Below, piece by piece: positions 1-8,419 of a stretch of 16,259 nucleotides of DNA (position 1 is the stretch's first letter; the number at the start of each line of letters is the position of its first letter). A program made the translations under genes and the position numbers. Below the pieces are notes generated by a model. That model saw nothing but the letters and a program-made list of their open reading frames with translations. It made no database searches and had not been told where the DNA came from. The DNA is taken from the NCBI GenBank assembly GCA_900772845.1, contig CAAGSD010000097.1, forward strand, positions 1-16,259, written 5' to 3'. The DNA comes from Lachnospiraceae bacterium. GTDB taxonomy: Bacteria; Bacillota; Clostridia; Lachnospirales; Lachnospiraceae.

Positions 1-133
1 AAGCCGGCGGTATATTTCTGTTGCACTAGCCTTGGAGTCACCTCCACCAGACGTTATCTGGCATCCTGCCCTGTGAAGCCCGGACTTTCCTCACCTGCAC
101 GAAGCAGCCGCGATCATCTATCTTACTTACACC
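1..133 (-). ncRNA. rnpB: RNase P RNA, 5' part (cut by window edge)
   Basis: Read on the minus strand, this stretch contains the conserved bacterial RNase P RNA 5' core: GAGGAAAGTCCGGGCTTC, then ACAGGGCAGG, then the GGAGGTGACTCC hairpin and CTAGTGCAACAGAAA, which is strongly conserved. RNase P RNA is the ribozyme that removes 5' leaders from precursor tRNAs. The 5' end is placed near 133 from the position of the upstream -10 box. Only about the first third of the molecule is present, and the rest continues beyond base 1. Identity is very secure; the exact 5' end is an estimate. Confidence 0.95.
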
Positions 134-139
134 TGTTCG

Positions 140-169
140 ATTATATCTGTTCTACTAGCAAAAAGTCAA
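140..169 (-). promoter_or_regulatory. Promoter of rnpB
   Basis: On the minus strand, TTGACT (169-164) and TATAAT (145-140) are separated by 18 bases. This is close to a sigma-70/SigA consensus promoter. Transcription starting about 7 bases after the -10 box would begin near 133, which fits the 5' end of the RNase P RNA. The promoter sits just past the stop codon of the nucleoside kinase gene, so rnpB is probably independent of the long operon upstream. Confidence 0.85.
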
Positions 170-180
170 GCAGAATTGCG

Positions 181-198
181 CTACTCTGAATAGTTTAC
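181..198. repeat. Degenerate copy of the AACTATTCAGA palindromic element
   Basis: The minus strand carries AACTATTCAGA (195-185), identical over 11 bases to the core of the 31-base palindrome at 12873-12903. The right arm here is imperfect (GTAG instead of ATAGTTAC). It abuts the stop codon of the nucleoside kinase and precedes the rnpB promoter. It may be a remnant of an interspersed element. Confidence 0.45.
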
Positions 199-1850
199 AC
201 GTTGAAGCAGCTTCCGCCCACGAATTCTCTGCACAGGGAATTATTGGGGAGGCTTTCGCTGGTCACGCCCAGGAAATACTCCAGGAATTTCAGCAGCCTT
301 TTAGCTTCATAGTATTCCGGTTCTCCCTTGTCGATCTGGAACAGTAACGGCTCTGCAAACTGCTTTAACACCGCCAGTTCATAGATCAACACGGAATTGA
401 ACATGGCATCCGCATCCTCCTGGAAGGGGAAAATATTCTGCTCTTCCCCCCGGCGCACAGAAGCCCACATGCCGATGGTTCTTCTGGCATCCGCGCCCCT
501 GGTTCTGGCATCTCTTACCATACGGCGTAACAGTCTGCCGTCTGTAGTGGGAATACGGTTGTGTTCATCGATGTTGATATTGGTCAGCGCACTGATATAA
601 ATCTTATATTTGCTTTCCTCGGGGAGCGCATAGGAGGTCTTCTCATTCAATCCGTGGATTCCCTCAATGACAAGAATATCATCCGGTCCCAGCTGTTTAA
701 AGTTTCCTTTGTATTCCCGCTTGCCGGTCTTAAAATTGAAGGAAGGAAGCTCTACCCGCTCTCCTGCCAGCAGTTTGCACATATCCTCATTAAACTGTTT
801 TACATCGATGGCTTCCAGACATTCAAAATTGTAATCCCCGTTTTCATCTCTGGGGGTGAATTCTCTGTTTACAAAATAATCATCCAGCCCAATGGGATGC
901 GGCATCTTCCCAAGGGTCTTCAGCTGTATGGACAACCGGTGGGAAAAACTGGTCTTACCGGAGGAAGAAGGTCCGGCGATCATAACAAATTTGACACCGC
1001 CTCTGTCCACAATATCCTTTGCGATCTCACCGATCTTGCGCTCCTGCTGTGCCTCCTGTACCAGGATCAGTTCGCTTAGGGAACCGCTGCAGATCTGATC
1101 ATTAAGATCTCCCACGGTCTCAATGCCGATCTTTCTGCCCCACTCTTCCGACTCTTTCAGGGTCTGGAATAACTTTTTCTGCTCTACGAAAGGCTTTACC
1201 TGTGTAGGTTCCTTTTTATCCGGCAGAAGCAGCATGAAGCCCTCATCATATGCCAGTACATCGAACCATTTGACATATCCTGCATTGGGCAGCATGTAAC
1301 CGTAATAATAATCATAATAGCCATCCATCTCATAGATATTCACAAAAGAGCCTCTGCGGTAATGAAACAGCTTTTCTTTATCCTTCATTCCCTCTGCATG
1401 GAACAGTTCCATGGCATTGTCCAGAGAATAGGCTCTTTTCAGGAAGGGGATCTTCGCCTCTACCAGTGCCTGCATTCTGTTCCGGATCTTCTCCGCATTC
1501 TCTTTCGTTGCGGCAAACTGTCCTTTGGGTGAGATGTAGGATCCGTTTCCGATGGCGAACTCCACACGACAGCTCTGCACAGCATCCCTTCCAAACACAT
1601 CAAATACCGCTTTTAGAAACAACATGGTCGCAGAGCGCACATAGGTCTTGTGGCCCACATCATCCTTTAATGTAAAAAAAGTAATCTCGCAATCTCTTGT
1701 CAGTTTTTTAAACAGTTCCCGAATCTTTCCGTCTCTTGCTGCCAGTGCGATCAGGTCATCATATTTCTCCTGATAATCGTTTGCTGCATCTTCGTAAGTA
1801 GCTCCCTGGGGATATTGTCTCTCCTCGCCATTTATCTTCACTGTGAACAT
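195..1850 (-). CDS. Nucleoside (uridine-type) kinase with threonyl-tRNA-synthetase-like N-terminal domain
   Basis: A protein of 551 residues. Residues 1-60 resemble a TGS domain (MFTVKINGEERQYPQGAT), residues about 60-230 resemble the second N-terminal domain of threonyl-tRNA synthetase, and the C-terminal part is a phosphoribulokinase/uridine-kinase fold with P-loop GPSSSGKT (293-300) and the DDYF substrate motif (323-326). The fusion is a known family in Clostridia, usually annotated as nucleoside kinase, and is expected to phosphorylate uridine or a related nucleoside for salvage. What the ThrRS-like part does is not known to me. I chose the ATG at 1850 because AGGGTGA lies just upstream. 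A longer reading from TTG at 1901, overlapping the trmK stop, is possible but has poorer signals. It is the last gene of the dgt-dnaG-rpoD-trmK unit and precedes rnpB. Family assignment is strong; the exact substrate is inferred. Confidence 0.88.
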   Translation of the reverse strand: MFTVKINGEERQYPQGATYEDAANDYQEKYDDLIALAARDGKIRELFKKLTRDCEITFFTLKDDVGHKTYVRSATMLFLKAVFDVFGRDAVQSCRVEFAIGNGSYISPKGQFAATKENAEKIRNRMQALVEAKIPFLKRAYSLDNAMELFHAEGMKDKEKLFHYRRGSFVNIYEMDGYYDYYYGYMLPNAGYVKWFDVLAYDEGFMLLLPDKKEPTQVKPFVEQKKLFQTLKESEEWGRKIGIETVGDLNDQICSGSLSELILVQEAQQERKIGEIAKDIVDRGGVKFVMIAGPSSSGKTSFSHRLSIQLKTLGKMPHPIGLDDYFVNREFTPRDENGDYNFECLEAIDVKQFNEDMCKLLAGERVELPSFNFKTGKREYKGNFKQLGPDDILVIEGIHGLNEKTSYALPEESKYKIYISALTNINIDEHNRIPTTDGRLLRRMVRDARTRGADARRTIGMWASVRRGEEQNIFPFQEDADAMFNSVLIYELAVLKQFAEPLLFQIDKGEPEYYEAKRLLKFLEYFLGVTSESLPNNSLCREFVGGSCFNV

Positions 1851-1897
1851 TTTTCTCACCCTGTCCTTCTGTAATCTGCTGTTTCCGGTCTGCTTTC

Positions 1898-2686
1898 TCA
1901 ATCTGCTTCCTGACCATTATCATACCATTCCAGTGCGTGGGTTATGAATGTGATCTCTTCTTTGATCTCATTGCTGCGCTGCATTGTTTTCGGATTCCGG
2001 CCATCTGCTTTTTGCTCCAGACGTTCTGCGATCTGTCTGCGGTCTGCCAGCATTTTTTCCAGATATTCTTTCAATACCCGGTTCCTTTGCAGCAACAGCT
2101 TTGCTCCGTACTGTTTTGCAAGCACAGAAAAAGAACTGTCTCCTGACTCACCCAGCCAGGAACGCTTTACCTCACTGCTCACTGCGTCCTCTGACAAGTC
2201 TCCCAGCCAGCGCACCTTCATCATAAAATAATATTTACCTTCTTCGTAGATGATATTCTCATCCAGCAGAAGATATCCCTCCTCCATCAGGAACTGACGA
2301 AAATGCGGAATCTCCGACTGGGGCTGCAGGATCAGCTCTGCAAAATTTCTGGCCTGTGCCCTTCCTTCGGTCAATATCTTCTCCATGAGAGGACCGCCCA
2401 TACCGGCACAGATCATTCCCGCTGCCTCTCCTGTATGCAGCTTTTGCAGACCATCGGAAAGTCTTGTCTCGATCTTGTCCTGCAGACCATATTCCCGGAT
2501 ATGTTCTTTTGCACGGTCAAGTGGGCCGGATCGTACGTCCATGGCGATCACTCTGGGAGAAATGCCCTTCTGCACGAGATAGACAGATACAAAACCATGG
2601 TCACACCCCACATCTGTTATCACAGTGCCGGGAGTGACCATGTCTGTTAATGCCTGCATTCGATTGGATAATAGAACCTCCGCCAT
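1898..2686 (-). CDS. trmK: tRNA (adenine(22)-N1)-methyltransferase TrmK
   Basis: A 262-residue class I SAM-dependent methyltransferase. Visible motifs are the SAM-binding loop DVGCDHG (25-31), an acidic residue at the end of strand 2 (MD, 49-50), and GMGG (95-98), which is characteristic of the TrmK/YqfN family. The C-terminal portion (about 175-260) is charged and probably a coiled coil, as in this family. TrmK methylates N1 of adenine 22 in the D-loop of some tRNAs. Its ATG overlaps the rpoD stop codon by one base (TAATG), implying translational coupling, and the gene order sigA-trmK matches Bacillus subtilis. The downstream neighbour in Bacillus is a Nif3-like gene (yqfO); here it is the nucleoside kinase instead. 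Confidence 0.93.
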   Translation of the reverse strand: MAEVLLSNRMQALTDMVTPGTVITDVGCDHGFVSVYLVQKGISPRVIAMDVRSGPLDRAKEHIREYGLQDKIETRLSDGLQKLHTGEAAGMICAGMGGPLMEKILTEGRAQARNFAELILQPQSEIPHFRQFLMEEGYLLLDENIIYEEGKYYFMMKVRWLGDLSEDAVSSEVKRSWLGESGDSSFSVLAKQYGAKLLLQRNRVLKEYLEKMLADRRQIAERLEQKADGRNPKTMQRSNEIKEEITFITHALEWYDNGQEAD

Positions 2687-3798
2687 TAATCCAGATAATC
2701 CTTCAGCTTGCGGCTGCGGCTGGGATGACGCAGTTTTCTCAATGCTTTTGCTTCAATCTGACGGATACGTTCACGGGTAACGTTGAATTCCCGTCCTACC
2801 TCTTCCAGAGTACGGGCACGTCCGTCATCCAGACCAAAACGAAGTCTTAATACCTTCTGCTCCCTCTCTGTCAGGGTGCCGAGTACCTCCACCAGCTGTT
2901 CCTTCAGCAGGGTAAATGCTGCAGCATCAGCAGGAACCGGTACATTATCATCCTGGATGAAATCACCCAGATGGCTGTCTTCCTCTTCACCGATAGGAGT
3001 CTCTAAGGACACAGGCTCCTGACTGATCTTCAAGATCTCACGCACTCTGTCTACCGGCATGTTCATCTCTGCTGCGATCTCTTCGGGGGTCGGTTCTCTT
3101 CCCAGCTCCTGCAGCAGCTGTCTGCTCACGCGGATCAGCTTGTTAATGGTCTCTACCATATGCACAGGGATACGGATGGTTCTCGCCTGGTCTGCAATGG
3201 CTCTGGTGATGGCCTGACGGATCCACCATGTTGCATAGGTGGAGAACTTGTATCCTTTCCGATAATCAAATTTCTCTACGGCCTTGATCAGTCCCAGGTT
3301 ACCTTCCTGAATCAGATCCAGGAAAAGCATTCCACGTCCCACATATCTCTTGGCAATGCTGACTACCAGACGTAAGTTGGCTTCTGCCAGACGCTTTTTC
3401 GCTTCCTGGTCGCCCTCTTCCATTCTCTGTGCCAGTTCGATCTCTTCCTCCGCACTTAACAGAGGCACCTTGCCGATTTCCTTCAGATACATGCGGACAG
3501 GATCCTCGATGCTGACACCTTCCGGTACGGACAGGTCGATGTTCTCCACATCCACCTCATCCTCATCGGTCAGAATGATCTCCTCGTCATCCACATCATC
3601 GTCATCGGTAATACGCAGTACATCCACGTTGTTCTGGTCCAGATATTCCAGAACCTTCTCCATCTGTTCCTCTTCCAGAGGCATGTCCGCAAAGAAGTCA
3701 CTGATTTCCTGATACTCCAGCACATTCTTTTTCTTTTTCGCCATATTCAGGAGCTCTTTTATCTTCTCCGCAAATTTTGCCTGTGTGTTTTCATCCAT
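2686..3798 (-). CDS. rpoD: Principal RNA polymerase sigma factor (SigA/RpoD)
   Basis: A 370-residue sigma-70 factor, the usual size for Firmicute SigA. The order is region 1.1 (1-60), a very acidic linker (65-88, mostly D and E), region 1.2 (about 100-133), regions 2.1-2.4 (135-207, containing DLIQEGNLGLIKAVEKFDYR and the TYATWWIRQAITRAI stretch that melts and reads the -10 box), region 3 (215-290), and regions 4.1-4.2 (300-365) with the -35-reading helix-turn-helix at about 327-353 (VTRERIRQIEAKALRKLR). It directs housekeeping transcription, consistent with the consensus-like promoters seen in this window. It follows dnaG by 80 bases, and a GAAAGGATGG ribosome site lies about 10 bases before the ATG. 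A weak AT-rich promoter could lie in that gap, but I cannot define it. Identification is very secure. Confidence 0.98.
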   Translation of the reverse strand: MDENTQAKFAEKIKELLNMAKKKKNVLEYQEISDFFADMPLEEEQMEKVLEYLDQNNVDVLRITDDDDVDDEEIILTDEDEVDVENIDLSVPEGVSIEDPVRMYLKEIGKVPLLSAEEEIELAQRMEEGDQEAKKRLAEANLRLVVSIAKRYVGRGMLFLDLIQEGNLGLIKAVEKFDYRKGYKFSTYATWWIRQAITRAIADQARTIRIPVHMVETINKLIRVSRQLLQELGREPTPEEIAAEMNMPVDRVREILKISQEPVSLETPIGEEEDSHLGDFIQDDNVPVPADAAAFTLLKEQLVEVLGTLTEREQKVLRLRFGLDDGRARTLEEVGREFNVTRERIRQIEAKALRKLRHPSRSRKLKDYLD

Positions 3799-3855
3799 TT
3801 TCGTGGTTCCATCCTTTCATTGCCATTATTTATAGCCAAATTTCGTATTTTTTAT

Positions 3856-3866
3856 AACTATTCAGA
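3856..3866. repeat. Half copy of the AACTATTCAGA element
   Basis: The plus strand reads AACTATTCAGA, identical to the left half and centre of the palindrome at 12873-12903. The other arm is missing (GCCAGG follows). It lies in the 80-base dnaG-rpoD gap. Confidence 0.4.
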
Positions 3867-3878
3867 GCCAGGATCCCG

Positions 3879-5651
3879 TTATTCCAGAGAAATATGGGCT
3901 CTTTGCAGCTCTTCCAGTGCTTTTTTGCCTTCCACCGCTTTCATCACGGCATTGACATCTGTTCCCAGCTTTGCCATATAGTACTGATAACTGTTGCGTT
4001 TTACCGCTACCAGAATATCATGAAAGGCTCTTTCTCTCTCCTGTCTGGTAGACAATTCCGGAAGTGTGGTATGAAACAGCTCTGCTGCCTGCCTCTGTTC
4101 CTCCTCGTCTTCAAACATGCTGATGATCCCCGCCGGCTGAAATTGTCCGCTGTCCAGTTCTGCGAACATTTTCTCTGCCACCCTGCGGTACAGATCCTCG
4201 GTAAAATCCTCCAGTGCTATATATTTCCGGACGATTCCATACAGAGAAGGATCATCACCGATCCAGGTAATTAACAACCGCTGGGATCTGCGGCCGCTCT
4301 CCGCCGGATCACTCTTGTTCTGTACACCGCTTCTGGGCCTTTGGATCGGCTTTGCCAGTCCCGTCTGTGCAGCGTAGTTTACCACCATTTTTCTCAGATC
4401 ATCCGGCCGGATCATATATTTTTCGGCGATAGCCTGCAAATAGTTTTCCCGTTCCAGATCCTCGGAAAATTCACATAGCTTCTGTGCGATCTCCCTGTGG
4501 AACTTGGTCCTCTGTTCCGGATCACTCTGGTCGTATTGCTCACTTAAGATACGGATCTCAAAATAGAAACTGTTCTCTGCCTGGTCGATCCGCTCCTGAA
4601 ATGCTTCTTTCCCGAGATTTTTAATAAATTCATCCGGATCCTTGTAAGGCCGCATATTGATGACTTTACCGGTCAGTCCCGCCTCCCTGAGGATACCGAT
4701 GCCCCGGAGTGCTGCCTTGGTTCCGGCACCGTCGCTGTCGTAAGCCAGCAGGATATTTTCCGCATAACGGTGTAACAGGTTAGCCTGCTCCACCGTAAAT
4801 GCCGTACCCAGAGATGCCACAGCCTGTGTAAATCCTGCCTGATGCATGGCAATTACATCCATATAGCCCTCGCACAGAATGATGTTGCCGGTCCTTGCAG
4901 TCCGTGCAAAATTCAGTCCGTACAGATTCCGCCGTTTATCGAAGATCATGGTCTCCGGGGAATTCAGGTACTTCGGTTCTCCCTCTCCCATGACTCTTCC
5001 GCCGAATCCGATGACGCGGTGGTTGATGTCCTGTATGGGGAACATCACCCGGTTCCAGAACTGGCTCCGCAGTCCCCGCTGCTCAGAGAATACCGCCAGT
5101 CCGGAATCTTTGATCTCTTCGTCCGTAAATCCCTTTTTCCGAAGATACTGCACTACCATTTCACCGTTTTTGCCGGCATAGCCCAGTCCAAAGTGATGCA
5201 TGGTCTCTTCTGTCAGCTTTCGTTCCGTAAGATACCGCATTCCCACTTCGCCATGAGGATCCCGCAGCATATAGTAAAAATATTTTGCAGCTTCTTTGTT
5301 GACCTCCAGCAGGCGCATCCGCTTTCCTGCCTTTTTTTTCTGTTCCGGTGTCTCTTCGACTTCGGGAAGCTTTACTCCCGCACGGTCTGCCAGGATCTTA
5401 ACAGCCTCCGGGAATGTATCATTCTCATATTTCATGAGAAAGGTATAGACATTTCCACTGGCATGACATCCAAAGCAATAGTACATCTGCTTGTTCGAAG
5501 ATACCGAAAAGGAAGGTGTTTTTTCGTTATGAAAAGGACAGCAGCCCCAATAGTTGCTTCCCTTTTTTTTCAATGAGACATAACCGGAAATAACATCAAC
5601 GATATCATTTCTGGCTCTGACTTCTTCTATCAGTTCTTCAGGATAATACAC
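3879..5651 (-). CDS. dnaG: DNA primase DnaG
   Basis: A 590-residue primase that makes RNA primers at the replication fork in partnership with the replicative helicase. The N-terminal CHC2 zinc finger has ligands C38, H41, C59 and C62. The catalytic core includes EPKYLNSPET (225-234). The TOPRIM domain has the metal-binding E261 (EGYMDVI) and D305/D307 (AYDSDGAG). The C-terminal 150 residues are variable and correspond to the helicase-binding region. The start is a GTG at 5651, preceded by GGAG at 9 bases; no better ATG is available and the MYYPEELIEEVRARNDIVDVI start matches the family. It follows dgt by 26 bases and precedes rpoD by 80, the classical macromolecular-synthesis arrangement. Nothing appears damaged. 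Confidence 0.97.
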   Translation of the reverse strand: MYYPEELIEEVRARNDIVDVISGYVSLKKKGSNYWGCCPFHNEKTPSFSVSSNKQMYYCFGCHASGNVYTFLMKYENDTFPEAVKILADRAGVKLPEVEETPEQKKKAGKRMRLLEVNKEAAKYFYYMLRDPHGEVGMRYLTERKLTEETMHHFGLGYAGKNGEMVVQYLRKKGFTDEEIKDSGLAVFSEQRGLRSQFWNRVMFPIQDINHRVIGFGGRVMGEGEPKYLNSPETMIFDKRRNLYGLNFARTARTGNIILCEGYMDVIAMHQAGFTQAVASLGTAFTVEQANLLHRYAENILLAYDSDGAGTKAALRGIGILREAGLTGKVINMRPYKDPDEFIKNLGKEAFQERIDQAENSFYFEIRILSEQYDQSDPEQRTKFHREIAQKLCEFSEDLERENYLQAIAEKYMIRPDDLRKMVVNYAAQTGLAKPIQRPRSGVQNKSDPAESGRRSQRLLITWIGDDPSLYGIVRKYIALEDFTEDLYRRVAEKMFAELDSGQFQPAGIISMFEDEEEQRQAAELFHTTLPELSTRQERERAFHDILVAVKRNSYQYYMAKLGTDVNAVMKAVEGKKALEELQRAHISLE

Positions 5652-5677
5652 TCTTTTTTACTCCGTTGTCATCGTAA

Positions 5678-6682
5678 CTATCTCTGCCAGGATTTCGGTA
5701 TGTAGATATCCTCATATACAGCTATGGCGAAGCGGTCCGTCATGGCTCCCACATAGTCACAGACGACCTTTTCTCTCGGTTCTCCGATGGAAAGAAGATT
5801 CAGGTATTCTTCCGGCAGATCATCCAGATGTTTCAGGAAATGCTGGTACAACGTCTCCATCAGCATCTCTGCCTTTCCCTCCTCGCTCTTTGCCACAGGA
5901 TTCTTATATACACGTTCAAACATAAACTGCCGGATCTTTGTCATGGCTTCCGCCACAGGTTCCGACATTACAATATCATCTTTTCCCATGCTGTTGGTAA
6001 CGATATCATGGATAAAATGATCCAGCCGCTCTGTGGGACTGCTGCCGATCACTTCACAGATCTCTTTGGGGACATCTGCCTCTGTAAGGATCCCTCCGCG
6101 GATCGCATCGTCCATATCATGATGGATATATGCAATTTTATCGGAAAGTCTGACGATCTTGCCTTCCAGGGTATGGGGTTTGCCAATGGTCTGGTGGTTC
6201 CGGATACCGTCACGGACCTCATAAGTCAGGTTCAGCCCCCTGCCATCTTTTTCCAGGATGTCCACGGTACGTACACTCTGCTCCGCATGTTCAAAGCCGA
6301 ACGGACATACTCTGTTCAATGCACGCTCTCCGGCATGCCCGAATGGGGTATGTCCCAGATCATGTCCCAGTGCAATAGCTTCCACCAGATCCTCGTTCAG
6401 CTTTAATGCTTTGGCTATGGTCCTGGCCGTCTGGGATACTTCCAGCGTATGTGTCAGTCTGGTGCGGTAATGATCACCCTCGGGTGTCAGAAATACCTGC
6501 GTCTTATCCTTCAGCCTGCGGAAGGCCTTGCAATGGATAATCCGGTCTCTGTCTCTCTGAAACACCGGCCGGATATCGCACTGTTCCTCCGGTCTCAGAC
6601 GCCCTTTTGAGTCCACGCTTAATGACGCATATGGACTTAAATAATCCTTTTCCCACTGTTCCAAGCTTTCTCTGATCGTCAT
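5678..6682 (-). CDS. dgt: dGTPase-like HD-domain deoxynucleotide triphosphohydrolase
   Basis: A 334-residue HD-superfamily enzyme of the Dgt type, which splits dNTPs into deoxynucleoside and triphosphate. The expected metal ligands are present: H78 (RLTHTLEV), the H107-D108 pair in ALGHDLGHTPFGHAGE, and D181 (RLSDKIAYIHHDMDDA). The N-terminal RPVFQRDRDRIIHCKAFRRL segment is also typical. A strong AGGAGG lies 5 bases before the ATG. In clostridia this gene commonly sits directly before dnaG, so dNTP pool control and priming are encoded together. An 82-base gap separates it from the esterase upstream, with no terminator visible. A weak candidate promoter (TTGCAA, 17 bases, AATAAA) may lie in that gap. 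Substrate preference among dNTPs cannot be read from sequence. Confidence 0.92.
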   Translation of the reverse strand: MTIRESLEQWEKDYLSPYASLSVDSKGRLRPEEQCDIRPVFQRDRDRIIHCKAFRRLKDKTQVFLTPEGDHYRTRLTHTLEVSQTARTIAKALKLNEDLVEAIALGHDLGHTPFGHAGERALNRVCPFGFEHAEQSVRTVDILEKDGRGLNLTYEVRDGIRNHQTIGKPHTLEGKIVRLSDKIAYIHHDMDDAIRGGILTEADVPKEICEVIGSSPTERLDHFIHDIVTNSMGKDDIVMSEPVAEAMTKIRQFMFERVYKNPVAKSEEGKAEMLMETLYQHFLKHLDDLPEEYLNLLSIGEPREKVVCDYVGAMTDRFAIAVYEDIYIPKSWQR

Positions 6683-6763
6683 AGTTCCTCCTGCCCCTAC
6701 CTTTAATATTCTGTGCCTGTCCGAAAAATCCTTTTATTTTCTCAGAAATTTTATTTTGCAAAA

Positions 6764-7672
6764 TTATCTGCACACAGAATAAATAAATTCCGCATTTTTA
6801 TCCATAGCCTCAGTGGCTTTTTTGAAGGGTGACATCTGAAAAACATGCCACATTCCGGGGAACCTGTCCATATGGACGGATACACCGGCTTTGATCAGAT
6901 TTTTGTATAACCGCACAGAGTCATCCAGAAGGATCTCATTTTCTCCTACCTGTATATAGACCGGTGGGAATCCGTGAAAGTCTCCGAACAACGGCGAGAT
7001 ATAGGGATCCGTCAGATCCCTGTCCGGTGCATAAGCCTTTGTCATGCGGTCAATGTACTCTTTGTCCAGTACCGGATCCAGCTCCGCCTTGGTCTGGAAT
7101 GTCTTGCCCTCACCGGTAAGGTCGGTCCAGGGAGACATCAGCACGATGCCTCTGGGAAGCAGACGCTGCTGTTCTTTTAATTTCAGTACCAGGGAAAGCG
7201 CCAGATTTCCTCCGGCCGAATCTCCTGTGATGATCACATCTCTTGCTCCGTAGCCCAAAAGCATCAGATAATTCCAGGCTTTCATGGCATCCTCCGTGGC
7301 TGCCGGGTAAGGATGCTCCGGTGCCAGTCTGTAGTCAAAACACAGTACATCCATGGACGTCCCTGCCGCCAGCTTCGATGTCAGGGTTCTGGCATAAAGG
7401 CTGCTGCCTGTGGAATATCCGCCGCCATGGCAGTGCAGGATCACATATTTTTTCATATGGGCACGGTTCACACTGACCCACTCCGCATCCATTCCTTCGA
7501 TATCCACGGGACGGTACTGGATCTCCTTACTGCTGCTGAGCAGCTCGCCGATGTGATCCTGGGATTGTCTGTGTTTTTCCAGATCCGGATTTTCCACAAG
7601 GCCATGGGCTCTTCGGATCAGCTGCATCAGATTCTGATTGTTCTTCTCACTGTTTCTTCCTACCAGTGCCAT
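6764..7672 (-). CDS. Alpha/beta hydrolase, hormone-sensitive-lipase-type esterase
   Basis: A 302-residue serine hydrolase of the Abhydrolase_3/HSL family, which hydrolyses carboxylic esters. The oxyanion-hole motif HGGG is at 82-85 (HCHGGGYSTG), the nucleophile S152 sits in GDSAGG (150-155), E246 in GENEILLDD occupies the catalytic acid position (often Asp in relatives), and H276 lies in GMWHVF. The YRLAPEHPYPA segment (114-124) is also a family signature. No signal peptide is visible, so it should be cytoplasmic. A strong AGGAGG lies 6 bases before the ATG, and the gene starts only 12 bases after the zinc-ribbon membrane protein. It is the third gene of a tight trio with an acyltransferase, suggesting that one enzyme forms and the other cleaves a common ester; that pairing is inference. 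The natural substrate is unknown. Confidence 0.88.
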   Translation of the reverse strand: MALVGRNSEKNNQNLMQLIRRAHGLVENPDLEKHRQSQDHIGELLSSSKEIQYRPVDIEGMDAEWVSVNRAHMKKYVILHCHGGGYSTGSSLYARTLTSKLAAGTSMDVLCFDYRLAPEHPYPAATEDAMKAWNYLMLLGYGARDVIITGDSAGGNLALSLVLKLKEQQRLLPRGIVLMSPWTDLTGEGKTFQTKAELDPVLDKEYIDRMTKAYAPDRDLTDPYISPLFGDFHGFPPVYIQVGENEILLDDSVRLYKNLIKAGVSVHMDRFPGMWHVFQMSPFKKATEAMDKNAEFIYSVCR

Positions 7673-7684
7673 AAGTTCCTCCTG

Positions 7685-8389
7685 TTAAAAGTGTAGTCTT
7701 CTTCTCACTGCATTGCGCAGTCTTCTCCGGGATAAAAGGGTTGCGATGGTAATGTCCACGATCACGCAGATGGTCAGCACAATAGCAGACCAGCCCAGGG
7801 CGATCTCCTGTCGTAAGAACCTGTCGATCAGAAGCTCCAGTCCCACACACAATACGGCGATGCCGGAGATCAGATACAATGCTCCCGTCAGGAAAGACAT
7901 GGGAAGTCTGCGCATGCAGAACGTCACTGCTTCCACCACAGCTGTCACCAATAATACGATAGGCAGTCCCAGTCCGTAGAACCAGCCGCTCTGCCCCGTC
8001 AGATAAGTCAGCAGATAGAGATATACGATCACTGCCACACCGTCCAGCAGGATTGACAGATAAATAGGCTGTCTTGTATAGATCACCACCGGGATCATAA
8101 TGACCCATATTACCAGAAAGACACCGATGACTGCCAGAGACCACAGACTGTTCCGGAATACCAGTGCATTCAACAGCCCGCAGGTCACTGCCGTTGCAAG
8201 TACGATGACCGTCAGCAATACTCCCAGGTCTTTTCTTTTTACTACTTCCACCTGGCCTTTTTCCTTCGGAAACGGAGACGGCTGTTTCGCCGGTTCCGGT
8301 GCCTTGGGGTTATAGACCGGTGTGTCACATAGGGGACATTTCACTGCCGAAGCATCCAGTTCCACACCACAATTCACACAATATGACAT
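7685..8389 (-). CDS. Zinc-ribbon membrane protein, probably DUF6320 family
   Basis: A protein of 234 residues. The N-terminus is a zinc ribbon with C4-x2-C7 and C18-x2-C21 (SYCVNCG... KCPLCDTPVY), followed by a proline- and lysine-rich linker (about 28-52) and about six hydrophobic membrane helices (roughly 55-75, 80-102, 107-127, 130-152, 160-180 and 188-208). It ends with a very basic tail (SRRRLRNAVRRRLHF). I associate this layout with DUF6320, from memory rather than a search. I chose the second ATG (8389) because AAAGGA lies 7 bases before it and is too close to the ATG at 8395. Its function is unknown. It lies 30 bases after the acyltransferase and 12 before the esterase, so it probably works with them at the membrane, either as transporter, scaffold or acyl acceptor handler. 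Confidence 0.75.
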   Translation of the reverse strand: MSYCVNCGVELDASAVKCPLCDTPVYNPKAPEPAKQPSPFPKEKGQVEVVKRKDLGVLLTVIVLATAVTCGLLNALVFRNSLWSLAVIGVFLVIWVIMIPVVIYTRQPIYLSILLDGVAVIVYLYLLTYLTGQSGWFYGLGLPIVLLVTAVVEAVTFCMRRLPMSFLTGALYLISGIAVLCVGLELLIDRFLRQEIALGWSAIVLTICVIVDITIATLLSRRRLRNAVRRRLHF

Positions 8390-8419
8390 AAGCATTTCCT
8401 TTCTCTCTCAAGCAGAGAG

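Noticed and set aside
4842..5576. Plus-strand reading frame of 244 codons inside dnaG
   Set aside because: Antisense to conserved primase motifs and with no recognisable domain or ribosome site.
6504..6773. Minus-strand frame of 89 codons spanning the esterase-dgt gap
   Set aside because: It overlaps dgt in another frame for about 180 bases, and the AGGAGG signal points to the dgt ATG.
8403..8419. CTCTC...GAGAG hairpin between acyltransferase and membrane protein genes
   Set aside because: Only a 5-base-pair stem with no U tract; too weak to be a terminator, though it could slightly affect the ribosome site.
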